Assembly (NCBI GenBank): GCA_963836425.1
Contig: CAWIJJ010000012.1
Location: 124,001 to 188,000 of the forward strand
DNA from: CAWIJJ01 sp963836425
GTDB taxonomy: Bacteria > Acidobacteriota > Terriglobia > Bryobacterales > Bryobacteraceae
Direction of reading: 5' to 3'
Length of the DNA: 64,000 bases
Shown here: one piece after another, positions 33,934-44,522 of the stretch
Numbering within the stretch: the first letter of the stretch is position 1
How the letters are laid out: every line of letters starts with the position of its first letter
The notes under the pieces: generated by a model
Told to the model about the DNA's origin: nothing
Databases searched by the model: none
The model's input: the letters and a program-made list of their open reading frames with translations, nothing else
Translations under genes and position numbers: made by a program

Positions 33934-34767
33934 TCAGTGGGTCATTGAATAGACGATGGAGTTGACGCCCAGCCGGATGGATAGATCCGCGAATTTGGCC
34001 GGATACCACGCGTCGTCGGCGTATTCCCACGCATCGCCGATGTCGGAATTGTACGCGATCGCCACCACCAGCCGCCCCTCGTCGTCGTAAATTCCCCGCC
34101 AGTGCGCGCCGAGACTGGTGGGCCCGTTCTGGCTCTTGTAACCCGGACCCAGGTGCGCGCGCCCCGGCACCTGGACCTTGTCCTTCAGGTCGTAGACGAC
34201 GTGAAAGATCGGATCGTCGTCGGGAATCTCGCGAATCTCCCGGTCGGGGAATGCTTTCTTGATGCGCGATGCGAACTCGTTCCACTCGTCGATGCCGTGG
34301 AAGTCGTCGGCGAAAAAGAAGCCCCCGCGCAGCACGTATTCGCGGAGCGCCTGCCCCTGCCTGTCTGTCAGCCCCCACTCGCCCACCTGCACCGCATACA
34401 GCCACGGCCAGTCGTACTGGTCGCCTTCGTCCAGGTTGACCACCTGTTCCACCGACCGCACCGACAGCCGGGTCAGCCGCCGCACCGCCAGGCTGAAATG
34501 CCGGTCCGCGCGCGGAAAGTCCTGGCTCCAGAGCGAAATTCCGGTGTGCCAGTCCAGGTCCCGGCCTGCGTACCCGTTCAGCGGCCCCGGCGGAAACATG
34601 AGCCGCGCGAACGTCCACTCCGCCGGTTCCCGGTAGTCCGGAGGCAAGGGAATCTCACCGATGCGGTATTCGACGCCATTGATTTCGCGGAACGGACGTT
34701 GGAAGGCAACCAGGGCCGAAACCAGAGTCAGCCCCACTGCCACTCCCCACAGTCTCCCAGACGGCAT
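33934..34767 (-). CDS. DUF4159 domain protein with signal anchor
   Basis: A 277-residue protein. After an N-terminal hydrophobic signal (about residues 8-22), the DUF4159 domain covers about 45-265, with phrases such as YVLRGGFFFADDFHG and VYDLKDKVQVPG. DUF4159 has a class I glutamine-amidotransferase-like fold, and family members are common in acidobacteria and planctomycetes with no assigned reaction. It lies about 50 bp before cysS in the same direction, so the two may share a transcript. It starts at the ATG at 34767. Confidence 0.85.
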   Translation of the reverse strand: MPSGRLWGVAVGLTLVSALVAFQRPFREINGVEYRIGEIPLPPDYREPAEWTFARLMFPPGPLNGYAGRDLDWHTGISLWSQDFPRADRHFSLAVRRLTRLSVRSVEQVVNLDEGDQYDWPWLYAVQVGEWGLTDRQGQALREYVLRGGFFFADDFHGIDEWNEFASRIKKAFPDREIREIPDDDPIFHVVYDLKDKVQVPGRAHLGPGYKSQNGPTSLGAHWRGIYDDEGRLVVAIAYNSDIGDAWEYADDAWYPAKFADLSIRLGVNSIVYSMTH

Positions 34768-34848
34768 CGCTATCCTTTGCTGTCAGAATAGCAGGTAGGG
34801 TCCGGGGCTGGCTCTTCGAAACGGGTACCTTCAGCCGTACGCCGGCGT

Positions 34849-37434
34849 TCAAAAAACAATTCCCAGCGCAACCTCGTAAGCCCGGGGCGACACGAAATGC
34901 GTGCCGCTGAAGGTGGAGAGGAAATTGTAAAGAGCCACCTTATTCGTCAGGTTGGTGACGGCGAATCGGAGGGTGGTGCGCACGCGCTCGGTCTGGAACA
35001 GATTGTCCGTTCCGGCGCCGAGGTCGAACAGGTGCCGCGCCGCAACGCGCGGCGGATTGTGATCGTCGTTTCCGGTGCCTTCCATGGGAATCACCAGCCT
35101 GGTGGCACCGTAGTTCGACGCGCTGCAGTCGGCTGTCGTAAGCGGGGCGCCAAGGGCCGGCCGGCTGTCGCCGCAGTAGAATCCTATGGCCGCCTGCTGT
35201 GCCCCAGTCAACGCCAGTGCGTCATCAAGGCTGGCGACGGCGCCCGCCACCAGGCCGCTGTCATACCTCCACGTGAACGACACCCACGGACCCATTTGCC
35301 CGTGCTGGTACCGCAGGTTGGTGGTCTGCTGAAACGCCTGGTCATGGTCGATGCGAAAGACCGAGTCGCCGCCTACATCGTTGTTGAATATCAGTCCGCC
35401 GGTCTCCGGAGGAAAGTAGCGGGCCCGGCTGTGGCCCATGGTGGTGAACCATTGAAATCCGCGAAGGTTGGGCGTGCCGATGCGAACTGCCAGGCCGTCA
35501 ACCTTCGATTTTCGCCACGCGATCGGAAAGGCGATGGGCGTATCGAGCACTGTTCCGAAATCGTAAGCGTTGTTCGTGTATTTCCAGAAATAGTCCGCCG
35601 TCGCCACCACGTAACGCCCGAATGACTGTTCCATGCCGGCGTTGTACTGGTTGCGGGTTCCCGGGTGCAACGGCTCGCTGACTGCTCCGAACGCGTTGGA
35701 AGCTAGACCGCCTGTCCCGGTTGCGCTGGACAGCACGAGATTCTCATTGTACGGGGTCTCGAATGTTCGCGAGTACGAGGCGCGTATCACTGTGCCGGTA
35801 CGCTTGATCAGGTAAGAGAAGCCGGCCCGCGGTTGGGCGCTCGAGTCCGTGACGATTCCATGGTACGAATCCGCGCGCAGCCCCGCCTGAAGCTGGAGAT
35901 TCCCGAGCTTGATCGAGTCCTGAATATAAAAGGCGTATTGATTGATGTTGGCGGCGCCATTGAACTGGAAAGGCATCCCGCCCCTCGACAGGTCGTAAGG
36001 AACCAGGCCCGCAAGCAGATCAGGGTTGGCCTGGAACCCGGCCGCCGGGCAACGCTCGGGATCGGTTACGCCGGGGACTTCCTGGGGATCGCCCTGCCCA
36101 TTCACGCAAACCGCGTTATAGAGAGGATCCGTGATCCCAAAACCGAATTTCTCGCTAAGCCTGGTCTGCATGATCTGCGTTCCGATTTTCAGGTTGTGCC
36201 GGCCGTTCACGAATGACAGATCGGCTTTGACGCCCCAATTGCCCAGCGTGCGATCCTGCGAGATCGTTGCGGGAGAGTCCTCGAAAGGATCCCGGCTGGG
36301 GTAGTAGTTCACGTGGTCGCGCCGGTAAAACGGATTGATGGTCAGCACCATGCGCGCACCAAAGGCTCGTTGATAGCCCGGAGCGATATTGAATGTCGTC
36401 GCCTTTTGCCTTTGGTCCTGACCCGGCTGATCGTAAGTGTTGGGGACCTGGAACCAGTTCCGCGCCGCGAACAGGTTCAGGTGGAACACGTCGCGGGAAG
36501 TGGGCTGATAATCGAAGCGATCGAAAATCGTGCCGTTATTGCCGATGTCGTGAATCGGCGTGAATTCCGGCGAATCCAGGAATCGTCCGGACCGGATCGC
36601 ATTGACAACCAGGAAATTCCCGACCCTGGGCCCGCCCCCTCCCAGGGTGGCCTCTTCCGAGTACGTTCCAAAAGACCTCCACCCTCCCGTCAAGCTTCCA
36701 TTGAGCCTCTGGCCAAGGCCTGATTTCGTGACGGCGTTTACAACCAGACTGGTCTTATCGCCGAACTCGGCCGGCGGCGCCCCGGTGATCAGCTCCATGG
36801 ACTGGATCGCATCCAGGGGGATCTGCGTGGAGAACCCCTTGCTCTGCTGATCGCCGATCGGCTGCCCGTCAATCGAAAAGCTGGTCTCTGCATGATCCCC
36901 GAGCGGGTGAAAGAACCCGTTGGAATCGGCGGCCACCGCGCCGCTCGCCAGCATGACGGCATCGCTTAATCCCGATCCTGGCGAGCTGATCGGCAGTTTA
37001 TCCAGAGTCTTGGTGTCCACATCACTGTGGGCGTAGGGGACGTTCTCGAGCAGATCGTTGCCGGCAGCCTCCACCGTGACGGTTTGTCTTGCGCCGGCGA
37101 GAGCAAGCTTGATCTTCAGCTCGATCGGAACCGTGCCGCGCACGTCCACATCCTGCTCGTAACCGGCAAATCCCGGTGCGGCGGCTTCCAGGTGGTAGGG
37201 ATTAGGGGGAATGTTCGTGAACCGGAAGCCGCCGTTGCCGTCGGAAGTGGCTCTCTGCTGATAGTTGGTCACCCGGTTGAGGATGCTGACCGTCGCACCT
37301 GGAACGGCGGCGCCCGACGGATCCGTCACCGTACCGGCCAGTGTTCCGGCATTGCCAAGAGATTGGCAGATTCCTGCCCCCTGCGCAAAGAGCGAAAACA
37401 AACAGACAGCGAACGCAGCAGCACTCTGCTTCAT
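34849..37434 (-). CDS. Oar-like TonB-dependent receptor
   Basis: An 861-residue outer-membrane protein. A signal peptide (1-24) is followed by a carboxypeptidase-regulatory-like beta domain (about 28-110, GTVTDPSGAAVPGATV), a plug domain (about 125-240) and a 22-strand-type barrel to the end, finishing with phenylalanine as barrel proteins do. This architecture is greatly expanded in Solibacter-like acidobacteria and imports or senses large substrates, probably glycans. At about 860 residues it is shorter than the 1,100-residue Oar proteins. The divergent or same-strand regulators next to it, a LytS/LytTR pair starting about 2.8 kb upstream, could respond to the same stimulus, though a gap separates them. 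Confidence 0.87.
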   Translation of the reverse strand: MKQSAAAFAVCLFSLFAQGAGICQSLGNAGTLAGTVTDPSGAAVPGATVSILNRVTNYQQRATSDGNGGFRFTNIPPNPYHLEAAAPGFAGYEQDVDVRGTVPIELKIKLALAGARQTVTVEAAGNDLLENVPYAHSDVDTKTLDKLPISSPGSGLSDAVMLASGAVAADSNGFFHPLGDHAETSFSIDGQPIGDQQSKGFSTQIPLDAIQSMELITGAPPAEFGDKTSLVVNAVTKSGLGQRLNGSLTGGWRSFGTYSEEATLGGGGPRVGNFLVVNAIRSGRFLDSPEFTPIHDIGNNGTIFDRFDYQPTSRDVFHLNLFAARNWFQVPNTYDQPGQDQRQKATTFNIAPGYQRAFGARMVLTINPFYRRDHVNYYPSRDPFEDSPATISQDRTLGNWGVKADLSFVNGRHNLKIGTQIMQTRLSEKFGFGITDPLYNAVCVNGQGDPQEVPGVTDPERCPAAGFQANPDLLAGLVPYDLSRGGMPFQFNGAANINQYAFYIQDSIKLGNLQLQAGLRADSYHGIVTDSSAQPRAGFSYLIKRTGTVIRASYSRTFETPYNENLVLSSATGTGGLASNAFGAVSEPLHPGTRNQYNAGMEQSFGRYVVATADYFWKYTNNAYDFGTVLDTPIAFPIAWRKSKVDGLAVRIGTPNLRGFQWFTTMGHSRARYFPPETGGLIFNNDVGGDSVFRIDHDQAFQQTTNLRYQHGQMGPWVSFTWRYDSGLVAGAVASLDDALALTGAQQAAIGFYCGDSRPALGAPLTTADCSASNYGATRLVIPMEGTGNDDHNPPRVAARHLFDLGAGTDNLFQTERVRTTLRFAVTNLTNKVALYNFLSTFSGTHFVSPRAYEVALGIVF

Positions 37435-37553
37435 ACGATCCAGTATGGGAAGGCGCCCCAGCCATACCTAGGCCATTCTCATCACCGGGCGCGCAAGCGG
37501 CAGGAGCGGGCTGGAAATCGCCGTGAGCGGGTTTGAGGCTGCACGGGCATTTG

Positions 37554-38312
37554 TTACCACTGAAGGATCTTTCGAATGTTGTGTGCCTGCCGCTTGCTCA
37601 CTATAAGCTGCTGCGAGTTGCTTAAGGTGATCAGCCATCGTTGGCTGCTCAGTGCGCTCATCTTGCGTACGTGATCGACATTCACAATTGCGTTGCGGTG
37701 CACCCGCTGGAATTGCGGTTCCCCCAGCCGCCCGGCGATTCCCCGCAGACTCTGCGTCGCGAGAAGCCTTTGTTTGGCGGTGACGATCCACACCAGTTCC
37801 CGCTCCGCCTGAAAGGCGAGCACCTCATCCAGATCCAGCAGAAAATAGTCTTCTCCGGCCCGGCCCACTACCTTGCGGCTCCGAGTCCCGCCGGCAGGTT
37901 GAGCGGAAGCGATCCGATCCACATTCGCGGCGATCTCTCGAGGTCTTCCGAGGAGCTGCCGGGCCCGCTCCACCGAAGTTCGCAGCCGGGCCTCGTTGAC
38001 AGGCTTCAGCAGGTAATCGATGGCGCCGGCTTCGAAAGCCTGAATCGCGTGCTGATCGTAGGCGGTCACGATGACCACAACCGGGAGCGCCTGTCCGCTG
38101 AGATTCTGCACCACCTCGAAGCCGCTCAGTACGGGCATCTGGATGTCCAGGAAGACGAGATCCGGTTGAAGGCTGGCAATCTGCCGCAACGCCTCTCCAC
38201 CGTCCCCTGCCTCGCCGGCTATCATCAAGTCCGGGAACAACTCCAATCCTTCCCGCAGCACCCGGCGCGCGATCGGCTCGTCATCCGCGATCAGGACTTT
38301 TAGCATGGTCAT
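37554..38312 (-). CDS. LytTR-family response regulator
   Basis: A 252-residue regulator. The receiver domain (1-120) has the acidic pair at residues 10-11, phospho-acceptor Asp56 in FLDIQMP, Thr83 and Lys103 in LLKPV. The LytTR DNA-binding domain (about 150-250) includes FQRVHRNAIVNVDHV. The ATG at 38312 overlaps the kinase stop by four bases, so kinase and regulator are translationally coupled; an upstream ATG two codons earlier is possible. LytTR regulators bind direct repeats upstream of secretion, polysaccharide or autolysis genes. No target repeats were identified here. Confidence 0.92.
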   Translation of the reverse strand: MTMLKVLIADDEPIARRVLREGLELFPDLMIAGEAGDGGEALRQIASLQPDLVFLDIQMPVLSGFEVVQNLSGQALPVVVIVTAYDQHAIQAFEAGAIDYLLKPVNEARLRTSVERARQLLGRPREIAANVDRIASAQPAGGTRSRKVVGRAGEDYFLLDLDEVLAFQAERELVWIVTAKQRLLATQSLRGIAGRLGEPQFQRVHRNAIVNVDHVRKMSALSSQRWLITLSNSQQLIVSKRQAHNIRKILQW

Positions 38313-40195
38313 CTCCATGCCTGACCCTGCAGCGCCGGCGTTGGGGAGAGGGGCACCGAGAACTGAACCTTGGTGCCGGACGCACTCTGCTCCATCGTAA
38401 CTTCGGCATCCGCTCCGAAACACAACTGGAGCCGCCGGGAAACATTCGCGAGTCCTACCCCGGCCCCGGCAGGATGGCCTGCGACTTCCATCGTGGGACC
38501 GGCCCCGGAATCCTCGACGGCAATGGTTACCACGCCGTCGTGCAGCTTCGCGCTCAAGCGGAGCCACCCCCCATCCGGGCGCGTGGACAAGCCGTGCTTG
38601 ATTGCGTTTTCCACCAGGGGTTGGACCGACAGCACGGGGATCAGCGTTCGTTCGGCATTTTCGTCAACCAGGATTGCGGTCTGCAAACGCGGGCCGAGCC
38701 GCAGGCGTTCGATCTCCAGGTAGGCAGTGACAATCTTCAATTCCTCGGAGAGAGGAATCAGGAGCTTGTCGGATTGAAGAAAATACCGGAAGATCTCCGC
38801 CAGGTTGAGAACCGTGCGCCGTGCGCCGGCCGCTTCTCGCGGGATAATCCCGTAGAGCGTATTGAGCGCATTGAACAGGAAATGCGGATTGATCTGCGAG
38901 TGCAGCGCCCGCAGTTCGGCTTCCGTTACCAGACGCTGCATCTCGGCTGCGCGAAAACGTTCCACCTCTTCGGCGACTGTCGCAGCCAGGCTGTTCAACG
39001 ATTTCAGATCTTCGCTCAGGTACCGGCGCCCTCCCTTGCGCCGTCCCAGGAGCAGATAATTCATATCCCGATGCGAAAGCCGTATCGGCACAATGGCCTC
39101 GGCCCAGTTCCAGCGCGGATCGCGGACCAGCCGGCGCTCGTCATCGGCCAGGAAGGGATAGTCCAGGTCTTTCAACCGGGTACTGGTGCGATGTTCGAAC
39201 GCATCCGCGCCGGGCATCTCAAACCGGGGCGTGCCGACAATGGCAGCCAGTCGTCCGGAAGCCCATCTCAAGTACTCGCCTTCGTCGCGGATTTCGTTCG
39301 CTTTCGACCGGAGTTCCTGAACCGTCGCTTCGATGCCGCCCCCGCGGAATACGGCCTTTGTGAGCGCCCGTTGCAAAACCCCGCGGAGGTAAGCAAACGA
39401 AATTAAAAGCCCGCACAGGCCGGCCACCGCGGCCAGGCCGGCCAGCGGAGAAGCCGGTCCGGATGGCGGCGCCAGGTTGGCCGCCACGCGTAATCCGGCG
39501 TAGCTGAGCAGCGCCGCCAGGCTCACGTTGGCCAGAAATCGCACAAAAGCATCCAGGAACACGAAGCGGTAGTCCTGCAGCAGGATCAGGAGTGCGACCG
39601 GTATTCCCGCGTGGTGCACCAGCAGTTCCTTCAATGCCTGAGGCGGCCGGTCTGCTCCAAAGTGCGAAAATGTCACTGCGAACAGCAGCAACGCCATTGA
39701 CGCGACCAATTGCGACGTTCTTCCCCGAGCCTCCCTGCTCTCGCGCAGCACACCGGCGGCGTAGATGACGGTGAGCGCCCCAAAACCAACGGTGATCACC
39801 CAGAGCGCCCACTTGTGCAGCTGAACGGCGGGCTGGAGGCCTTCCGAGAGATGCATCGCCGTGGCAGTGGCGCTCAACAGGTAACCCGCGATCGCGAGGT
39901 TGCGGAACTTCCTGTGAAGCGAGAGCTGGAGCAGAACCGCGGGCAGCAGACTGAGACTACAGAAGCTCACTGCCTCAATGGCCCATCGCACGGCACCGGA
40001 AGGCAAAGTGAGGCTGGCAAAGGACCCCGCGTTCCACAGAAACGCCAGCGCCGCCGATGCGACCGATAGCAGACTCTGCCGCGGCCGGCGCACGGAATTA
40101 TCCTTCAGCGCAAGCACCAGGAAGATGCCGAAAACGATGGCACCCGCCATGTGCGCGATGGCATTGACGATCAGCGGTTGGTGATCATGGAGCAT
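38309..40195 (-). CDS. LytS/YehU-type sensor histidine kinase
   Basis: A 628-residue membrane kinase. About eight hydrophobic segments fill residues 8-270, a coiled linker and GAF-like region follow (300-400), and the His_kinase domain has the phospho-acceptor histidine in LHSQINPHFLFNALNTLY (around residue 430). An HATPase_c domain with ENAIKHGL and GVGLANVSRRL ends the protein. The start at 40195 (MLHDHQPLIVNAIA) puts the first membrane helix near the N-terminus. It pairs with the LytTR regulator by a four-base overlap. Confidence 0.9.
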   Translation of the reverse strand: MLHDHQPLIVNAIAHMAGAIVFGIFLVLALKDNSVRRPRQSLLSVASAALAFLWNAGSFASLTLPSGAVRWAIEAVSFCSLSLLPAVLLQLSLHRKFRNLAIAGYLLSATATAMHLSEGLQPAVQLHKWALWVITVGFGALTVIYAAGVLRESREARGRTSQLVASMALLLFAVTFSHFGADRPPQALKELLVHHAGIPVALLILLQDYRFVFLDAFVRFLANVSLAALLSYAGLRVAANLAPPSGPASPLAGLAAVAGLCGLLISFAYLRGVLQRALTKAVFRGGGIEATVQELRSKANEIRDEGEYLRWASGRLAAIVGTPRFEMPGADAFEHRTSTRLKDLDYPFLADDERRLVRDPRWNWAEAIVPIRLSHRDMNYLLLGRRKGGRRYLSEDLKSLNSLAATVAEEVERFRAAEMQRLVTEAELRALHSQINPHFLFNALNTLYGIIPREAAGARRTVLNLAEIFRYFLQSDKLLIPLSEELKIVTAYLEIERLRLGPRLQTAILVDENAERTLIPVLSVQPLVENAIKHGLSTRPDGGWLRLSAKLHDGVVTIAVEDSGAGPTMEVAGHPAGAGVGLANVSRRLQLCFGADAEVTMEQSASGTKVQFSVPLSPTPALQGQAWR

Positions 40196-40316
40196 TCGTT
40201 CAGCCACAGGGCGGCGACGGCTGCAACCATTATCCGTCCCCAGGACTGAGACTCGCCACGAGCCGTTGCCCCCATAGCCATCAGACGCGATCATCTGGTG
40301 CTAATCTACGGAAACA

Positions 40317-41447
40317 TTGCCGGATGCGCGTGACATCCTCTCTCCGGCACAAGCCGCGGCCCTGCGGCATGTGCACGCCATAGCTCGCGACAGAAAGCCC
40401 ACGGCGCTCTCGTCTATAGCTGATATCTTCAAACGCGCTGGACTCGCACTCGACACTTACAATGAACTAACGGAACTGGTGCGGCAGCACGCCCGGATTG
40501 TGGCTCACTTCCATCCTGACCGGTGTGGCCGGACGCCGGCGAATGTCGTTGAATGCCTGCTGGCGGAGGGTGTTTACCGGAATCAGTTTGAGACCGGACT
40601 TTCGAGCGGAAGCCCGACGGCCTATCCCGGTGGCGAGCGCGACGAATGGGAACGCATTCTCTTTGGAGGGGCGTACCACACCGAAGGCGTGCCGGTTTCC
40701 GAGCGCCCGAAATACGGATCGCTCGAGCTGGTCCGGTTCCCCGACGGGCCCGCACCGCGCTTCGGATCCTGCTATTTTGTGCTGCGAGGCGTCGGCCCGC
40801 GGACTTCCATTACCTTCATGGGTAGCGAACACCCCCATGCCACGAACCGGGTGGGCACCCTTGCAGAACCGGACGCCGTGATGGCCGCGTTGCTCGCTGA
40901 AATCGAAAACGGCGGCGTTGCCACTCCGGAGTGGCCTCCGTTTCGTGCACCGACGCTGGGCGTGGCCGGCATTACCGTGAGCCGGTTCTGCGACCTTCTC
41001 AAGTTCCTGCGCGAGCCCCGCCCGGATCCCTCCCAGGGCGAGCCCGGGCGCGTCCTGGACACTGGCGTCGAGGCACAAATTCACGGCCCCATCATCCTGA
41101 ACCGTGATGTCCAGACGTTGGTGGCGGACCCGGCGTTCGCCCACACGCGCGTCGGCGAATCGCTGCTCGAGCTCGCGGATAAATACGGGTTCGACCTGCA
41201 GTGGCACTGTGGATTCCGGCTTGCCGTCCGCGACGTGCCGGATGACTTCCGCGGCCCGGTGATGCCCAGGATCGCGGAACGCATCGCTGGACGCGACGGA
41301 AGCCTCGACGCTGCGGTACTCGGAAGGGCCGCCGCTTCGCTACAGCGCGACCCCAGCGAGTGGAGCGACTGGGGCGGCTACTTCGATGTGCTTCGGTTCT
41401 TCAGACAGCTCTGGCACGTCCTGGTCCACTTCGGCCATCGGATTTGA
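40317..41447 (+). CDS. DUF3626 family protein
   Basis: A 376-residue protein that matches DUF3626 by its AHFHPDRCG motif near residue 64 and FGSCYFVLRG near 150. The family is poorly studied; some members sit beside toxin or secretion genes. No signal peptide is seen. The open frame starts at TTG (40317); no in-frame ATG lies near the conserved N-terminus, so TTG or a GTG at about 40371 is used. It is divergent from the LytS kinase with 120 bp between the starts. Confidence 0.75.
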   Translation: MPDARDILSPAQAAALRHVHAIARDRKPTALSSIADIFKRAGLALDTYNELTELVRQHARIVAHFHPDRCGRTPANVVECLLAEGVYRNQFETGLSSGSPTAYPGGERDEWERILFGGAYHTEGVPVSERPKYGSLELVRFPDGPAPRFGSCYFVLRGVGPRTSITFMGSEHPHATNRVGTLAEPDAVMAALLAEIENGGVATPEWPPFRAPTLGVAGITVSRFCDLLKFLREPRPDPSQGEPGRVLDTGVEAQIHGPIILNRDVQTLVADPAFAHTRVGESLLELADKYGFDLQWHCGFRLAVRDVPDDFRGPVMPRIAERIAGRDGSLDAAVLGRAAASLQRDPSEWSDWGGYFDVLRFFRQLWHVLVHFGHRI

Positions 41448-41528
41448 GCTCGCCGAGCCGCAGAACCAGACAATGCGGATCTGCTTGACATGAGCGGGTC
41501 TGAGGTCCAGAATACCAGTAGCTAAACT

Positions 41529-41876
41529 ATGGGAAGAGACGAGGCTGCGATCCGGGCGGAGATCCCGCCGGGAACGCTATACATGCTGATTCTGAAGAGT
41601 CTGTCCCGCCTCGGGCCAATGCACGGATACGGAATCGCTCAACACATTCAGCAGACCACCGAGGACGTGCTCCAGGTCGAGGAAGGGTCATTGTATCCGG
41701 CGCTCCAACGCATGTTGGTCAAGGGCTGGGTAACCGCCGAATGGGGCCAGTCCGAGAACCGCCGCCGCGCGCGGTACTACCGGCTGACGCCTGCGGGAAG
41801 GAAGCAGTTGGCCGTGGAGATTTCGCAATTCGAGAAGGTGATGCGCGCAGTCACGCGTGTGATTCAGCCTGTATAA
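41529..41876 (+). CDS. PadR-family transcriptional regulator
   Basis: A 115-residue winged-helix repressor. LKSLSRLGPMHGYGIAQHI and EEGSLYPALQRMLVKGWV are the recognition features of PadR proteins, and RRRARYYRLTPAGRKQL ends the wing. Stand-alone PadR genes in Acidobacteriota almost always precede a large duplicated permease gene, as here with an 8-bp gap. It probably represses this operon in response to a small molecule. It starts at the ATG at 41529. Confidence 0.95.
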   Translation: MGRDEAAIRAEIPPGTLYMLILKSLSRLGPMHGYGIAQHIQQTTEDVLQVEEGSLYPALQRMLVKGWVTAEWGQSENRRRARYYRLTPAGRKQLAVEISQFEKVMRAVTRVIQPV

Positions 41877-41884
41877 GGAGCGCT

Positions 41885-44522
41885 ATGGGTGAACTCTGGC
41901 GGCGTTTGGTGGCTCTCTTCCGTCGCGGCCGAATGGCGCGTGATCTCGAAGAAGAGTTGCAGTTTCACGTCCATATGCGGATGGAAGATAACCGGCGCAG
42001 CGGGATGGACGCCGGCGGCGCGCTTTTCGCTGCGCAGCGCCAGTTCGGAAATGCGACGCTCATCCAGGAAACGAGTCGTGAAGTGTGGGGTTGGATCATC
42101 CTCGATGAACTGGGCCGCAACCTGCGGAACGCGGGTCGCATGCTGCGCCGGAGTCCGTCGCTGGCGGCCGTGGCTATCGGCTCGCTGGCTCTCGGGATCG
42201 GTGCCAACACCGCGGTGTTTTCGTTCGTGCGCGCCATCGTGCTGAACCGGCTCCCGGTTGCCGGCGCCGACCGCCTGGTCATTCTGCGGCAGCTCAATGA
42301 GCAGTTCAGCATGGAGAACTGCTGCTTTCTTTATCCGTTTTTTAGAGAACTGCGCAAGCAGCAGACCGGTTTTGACGGCGTGCTTGCCGTAAAAGCCGAG
42401 GAAGTCAACTTTAGCGATCGCGAGCAGGTCGAGCGCGTCAGAGGCGAGCTGGTGAGCGGCAATTATTTCGACGTGCTGGGTGTGCGTCCGGCCGCCGGGC
42501 GCTTGCTCGAAGAACGCGACGACCAGACCGAGGGCACCGGTCGCGTATGCACAATCAGCTATCGTTTTTGGCAGGAGCGTTATGGCGGGCACCGAGACGC
42601 CATCGGCCGCCGCGTGCTCATCAACAACGAGCCGTTCAGCATCGTAGGCGTGAGCGAGCGCGGCTTCACAGGCGCGAGCTTGCATTCTCCCAACGATCTG
42701 CAAATCCCCGCTTCAATGACCCGCGTCGTTTTCGGCGACGGCCGCGACACCATGGGATGGGCGGAACTCATCGCCCGTCTACGCCCGGGGATCACCCGTG
42801 AACAGGCGCAGGCCCGGCTGAACGTGGCCGGGCGCCAGATCGAGAAGGCCCTTGGGTTTCAAGTGGGCGCGCGCGACAGTTTCCTGATTCGCGACGGCAG
42901 CCAGGGAATCGGTTCCCGCAAGGAGCAGCTTGGGCAGCCGGTCCTCCTATTGCAACTCCTGGTTGCTATCGTGCTACTGGTCGCGTGCGGCAATTTGGCG
43001 GTACTGCTGCTTATGCGCTCCGTCGAACGCACGCGCGAGGCGGGGGTGCGCCTGGCGCTCGGCGCTTCCCGCGCGGCCCTTGTGCGCCAGTTCCTCGCCG
43101 AGAGCCTGCTGCTGGCCGGCATGGGCGGTGCAGCCGGCTGGCTGGTTGCAAACCTGCTCACTGCGACACTGCTGAAGCTGCTCGGCCCGCAAGGCGAAGG
43201 TCTCATTCGCCAGCTACGGCCAGACGGGGTCACCCTCGCGTTCTCGTTACTCGTCACCCTGGCGACCGGAATTCTTTTCGGGGCGCTACCGGCTTGGCGC
43301 GCCGCGCACGCCGACCCGCTGCCCGCGGTTCGCGGACTCGGTACCGGCGGAAGCGCCCGGCGGTTTTCCGTCTCGAGCGTCCTGGTGACCAGCCAAATCG
43401 CTGCATCGCTGGTCTTGGTGCTGGGCACTGGCCTGCTGGTTCAGACGCTCCGCAATCTCCGCTCCATTGATCTTGGCCTGCAGCCTCAGAACGTGGCGCT
43501 CGTCCGCATTGACCTCAGCCAAACGACGTACGGCGGCGGGGCTGTGGGTCCATTTTTCGAGGAATTGCTGCGGAGGTCACGCGCTTTACCGCAGACCCGC
43601 GCAGCCAGCCTGGCGACAATGAGCGTTCTGTCGGGAGCGATGCAGGCCATCGTAGTTCGGATCCCAGGCTACACACCGCCGACCCGAATGGCACCGGTCA
43701 CGTATTTCATGACGGTTTCCGGCGGCTATTTCCGGACCCTGGGAATCCCGCTACTAGGGGGGCGCGACTTCACCGGCGAGGACCGCGGCACCGGCGACGG
43801 CGTCGCCATTGTCAACGAGCGATTTGCGCGCGAGTTCTTCGCCGGTAATGCGTTGGGGAAGGTGTTCTCTTACGGCGGCGGACGCAGGGTAAGGGTCATC
43901 GGCGTCGCCGGCAGCGCGCGCTTCCGCTCGTTGCGTGAGGACCTGAAGCCCGTGATGTACCTGCCCGTCACCCAGTGGAGCTTTCCCCAGGCGCTCTACT
44001 TGCAGATACGGACCACAAGTGCGCCCCTGCCGGAGCGCCTGCGCGCACTGGTGCGGGAGATGGATTCGCGCGTGCCGGTCGAATCAATCAGCACGATGGA
44101 GTTGCAGATTGATCGCGCGCTCGCCCGTGAGCGGCTGCTGGCGTTTCTGTCTACCCTGCTTGGTGGATTCTCGATCACACTGACCGCGATTGGGCTATAC
44201 GGCTTGCTTTCCTTCCGGGTAAGCCCGGCGGACACATGAGATCGGCATCCGCATCGCCTTGGGCGCGAAACGCGGCGCGGTGCTGGCCATGGTGGTGCGA
44301 GAAACCTTGCTCCTGGCCGGCTTCGGGATGGCAATTGGCATTCCTGCCGCCCTGGTTCTCACCCGATATATGCGCGCCCTGCTCTACGGACTGCAGCCGC
44401 ACGATCCGGCCATGCTGGCACTGGCCGTCGTGGCGCTCTCGATCGTCGCAGCGATCGCTTGCTGGCTCCCGGCGCGCCGGGCTACCAAGATCGATCCAAT
44501 GGAGGCGCTGCGCTACGAGTGA
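41885..44522 (+). pseudogene. Acidobacterial duplicated permease (MacB/FtsX type), one-base frameshift near the end
   Basis: The gene encodes an ADOP-type permease of about 879 residues. An N-terminal prefix domain (RRGRMARDLEEELQFHVHM) precedes two MacB-periplasmic-core/FtsX units, with LALGIGANTAVFSFVRAIVL in the first helix and matching helices near residues 345 and 760. The frame shifts at 44221-44222, where an extra A turns RVARRTHEIGIR into RVSPADT and a stop. The last 90 residues (ALGAKRGAVLAMVVRETLLL and on) continue in the next frame. Partner ATPases are not adjacent, as is usual for this orphan family. A sequencing indel is likelier than decay. GGAG precedes the ATG at 41885. Confidence 0.85.
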
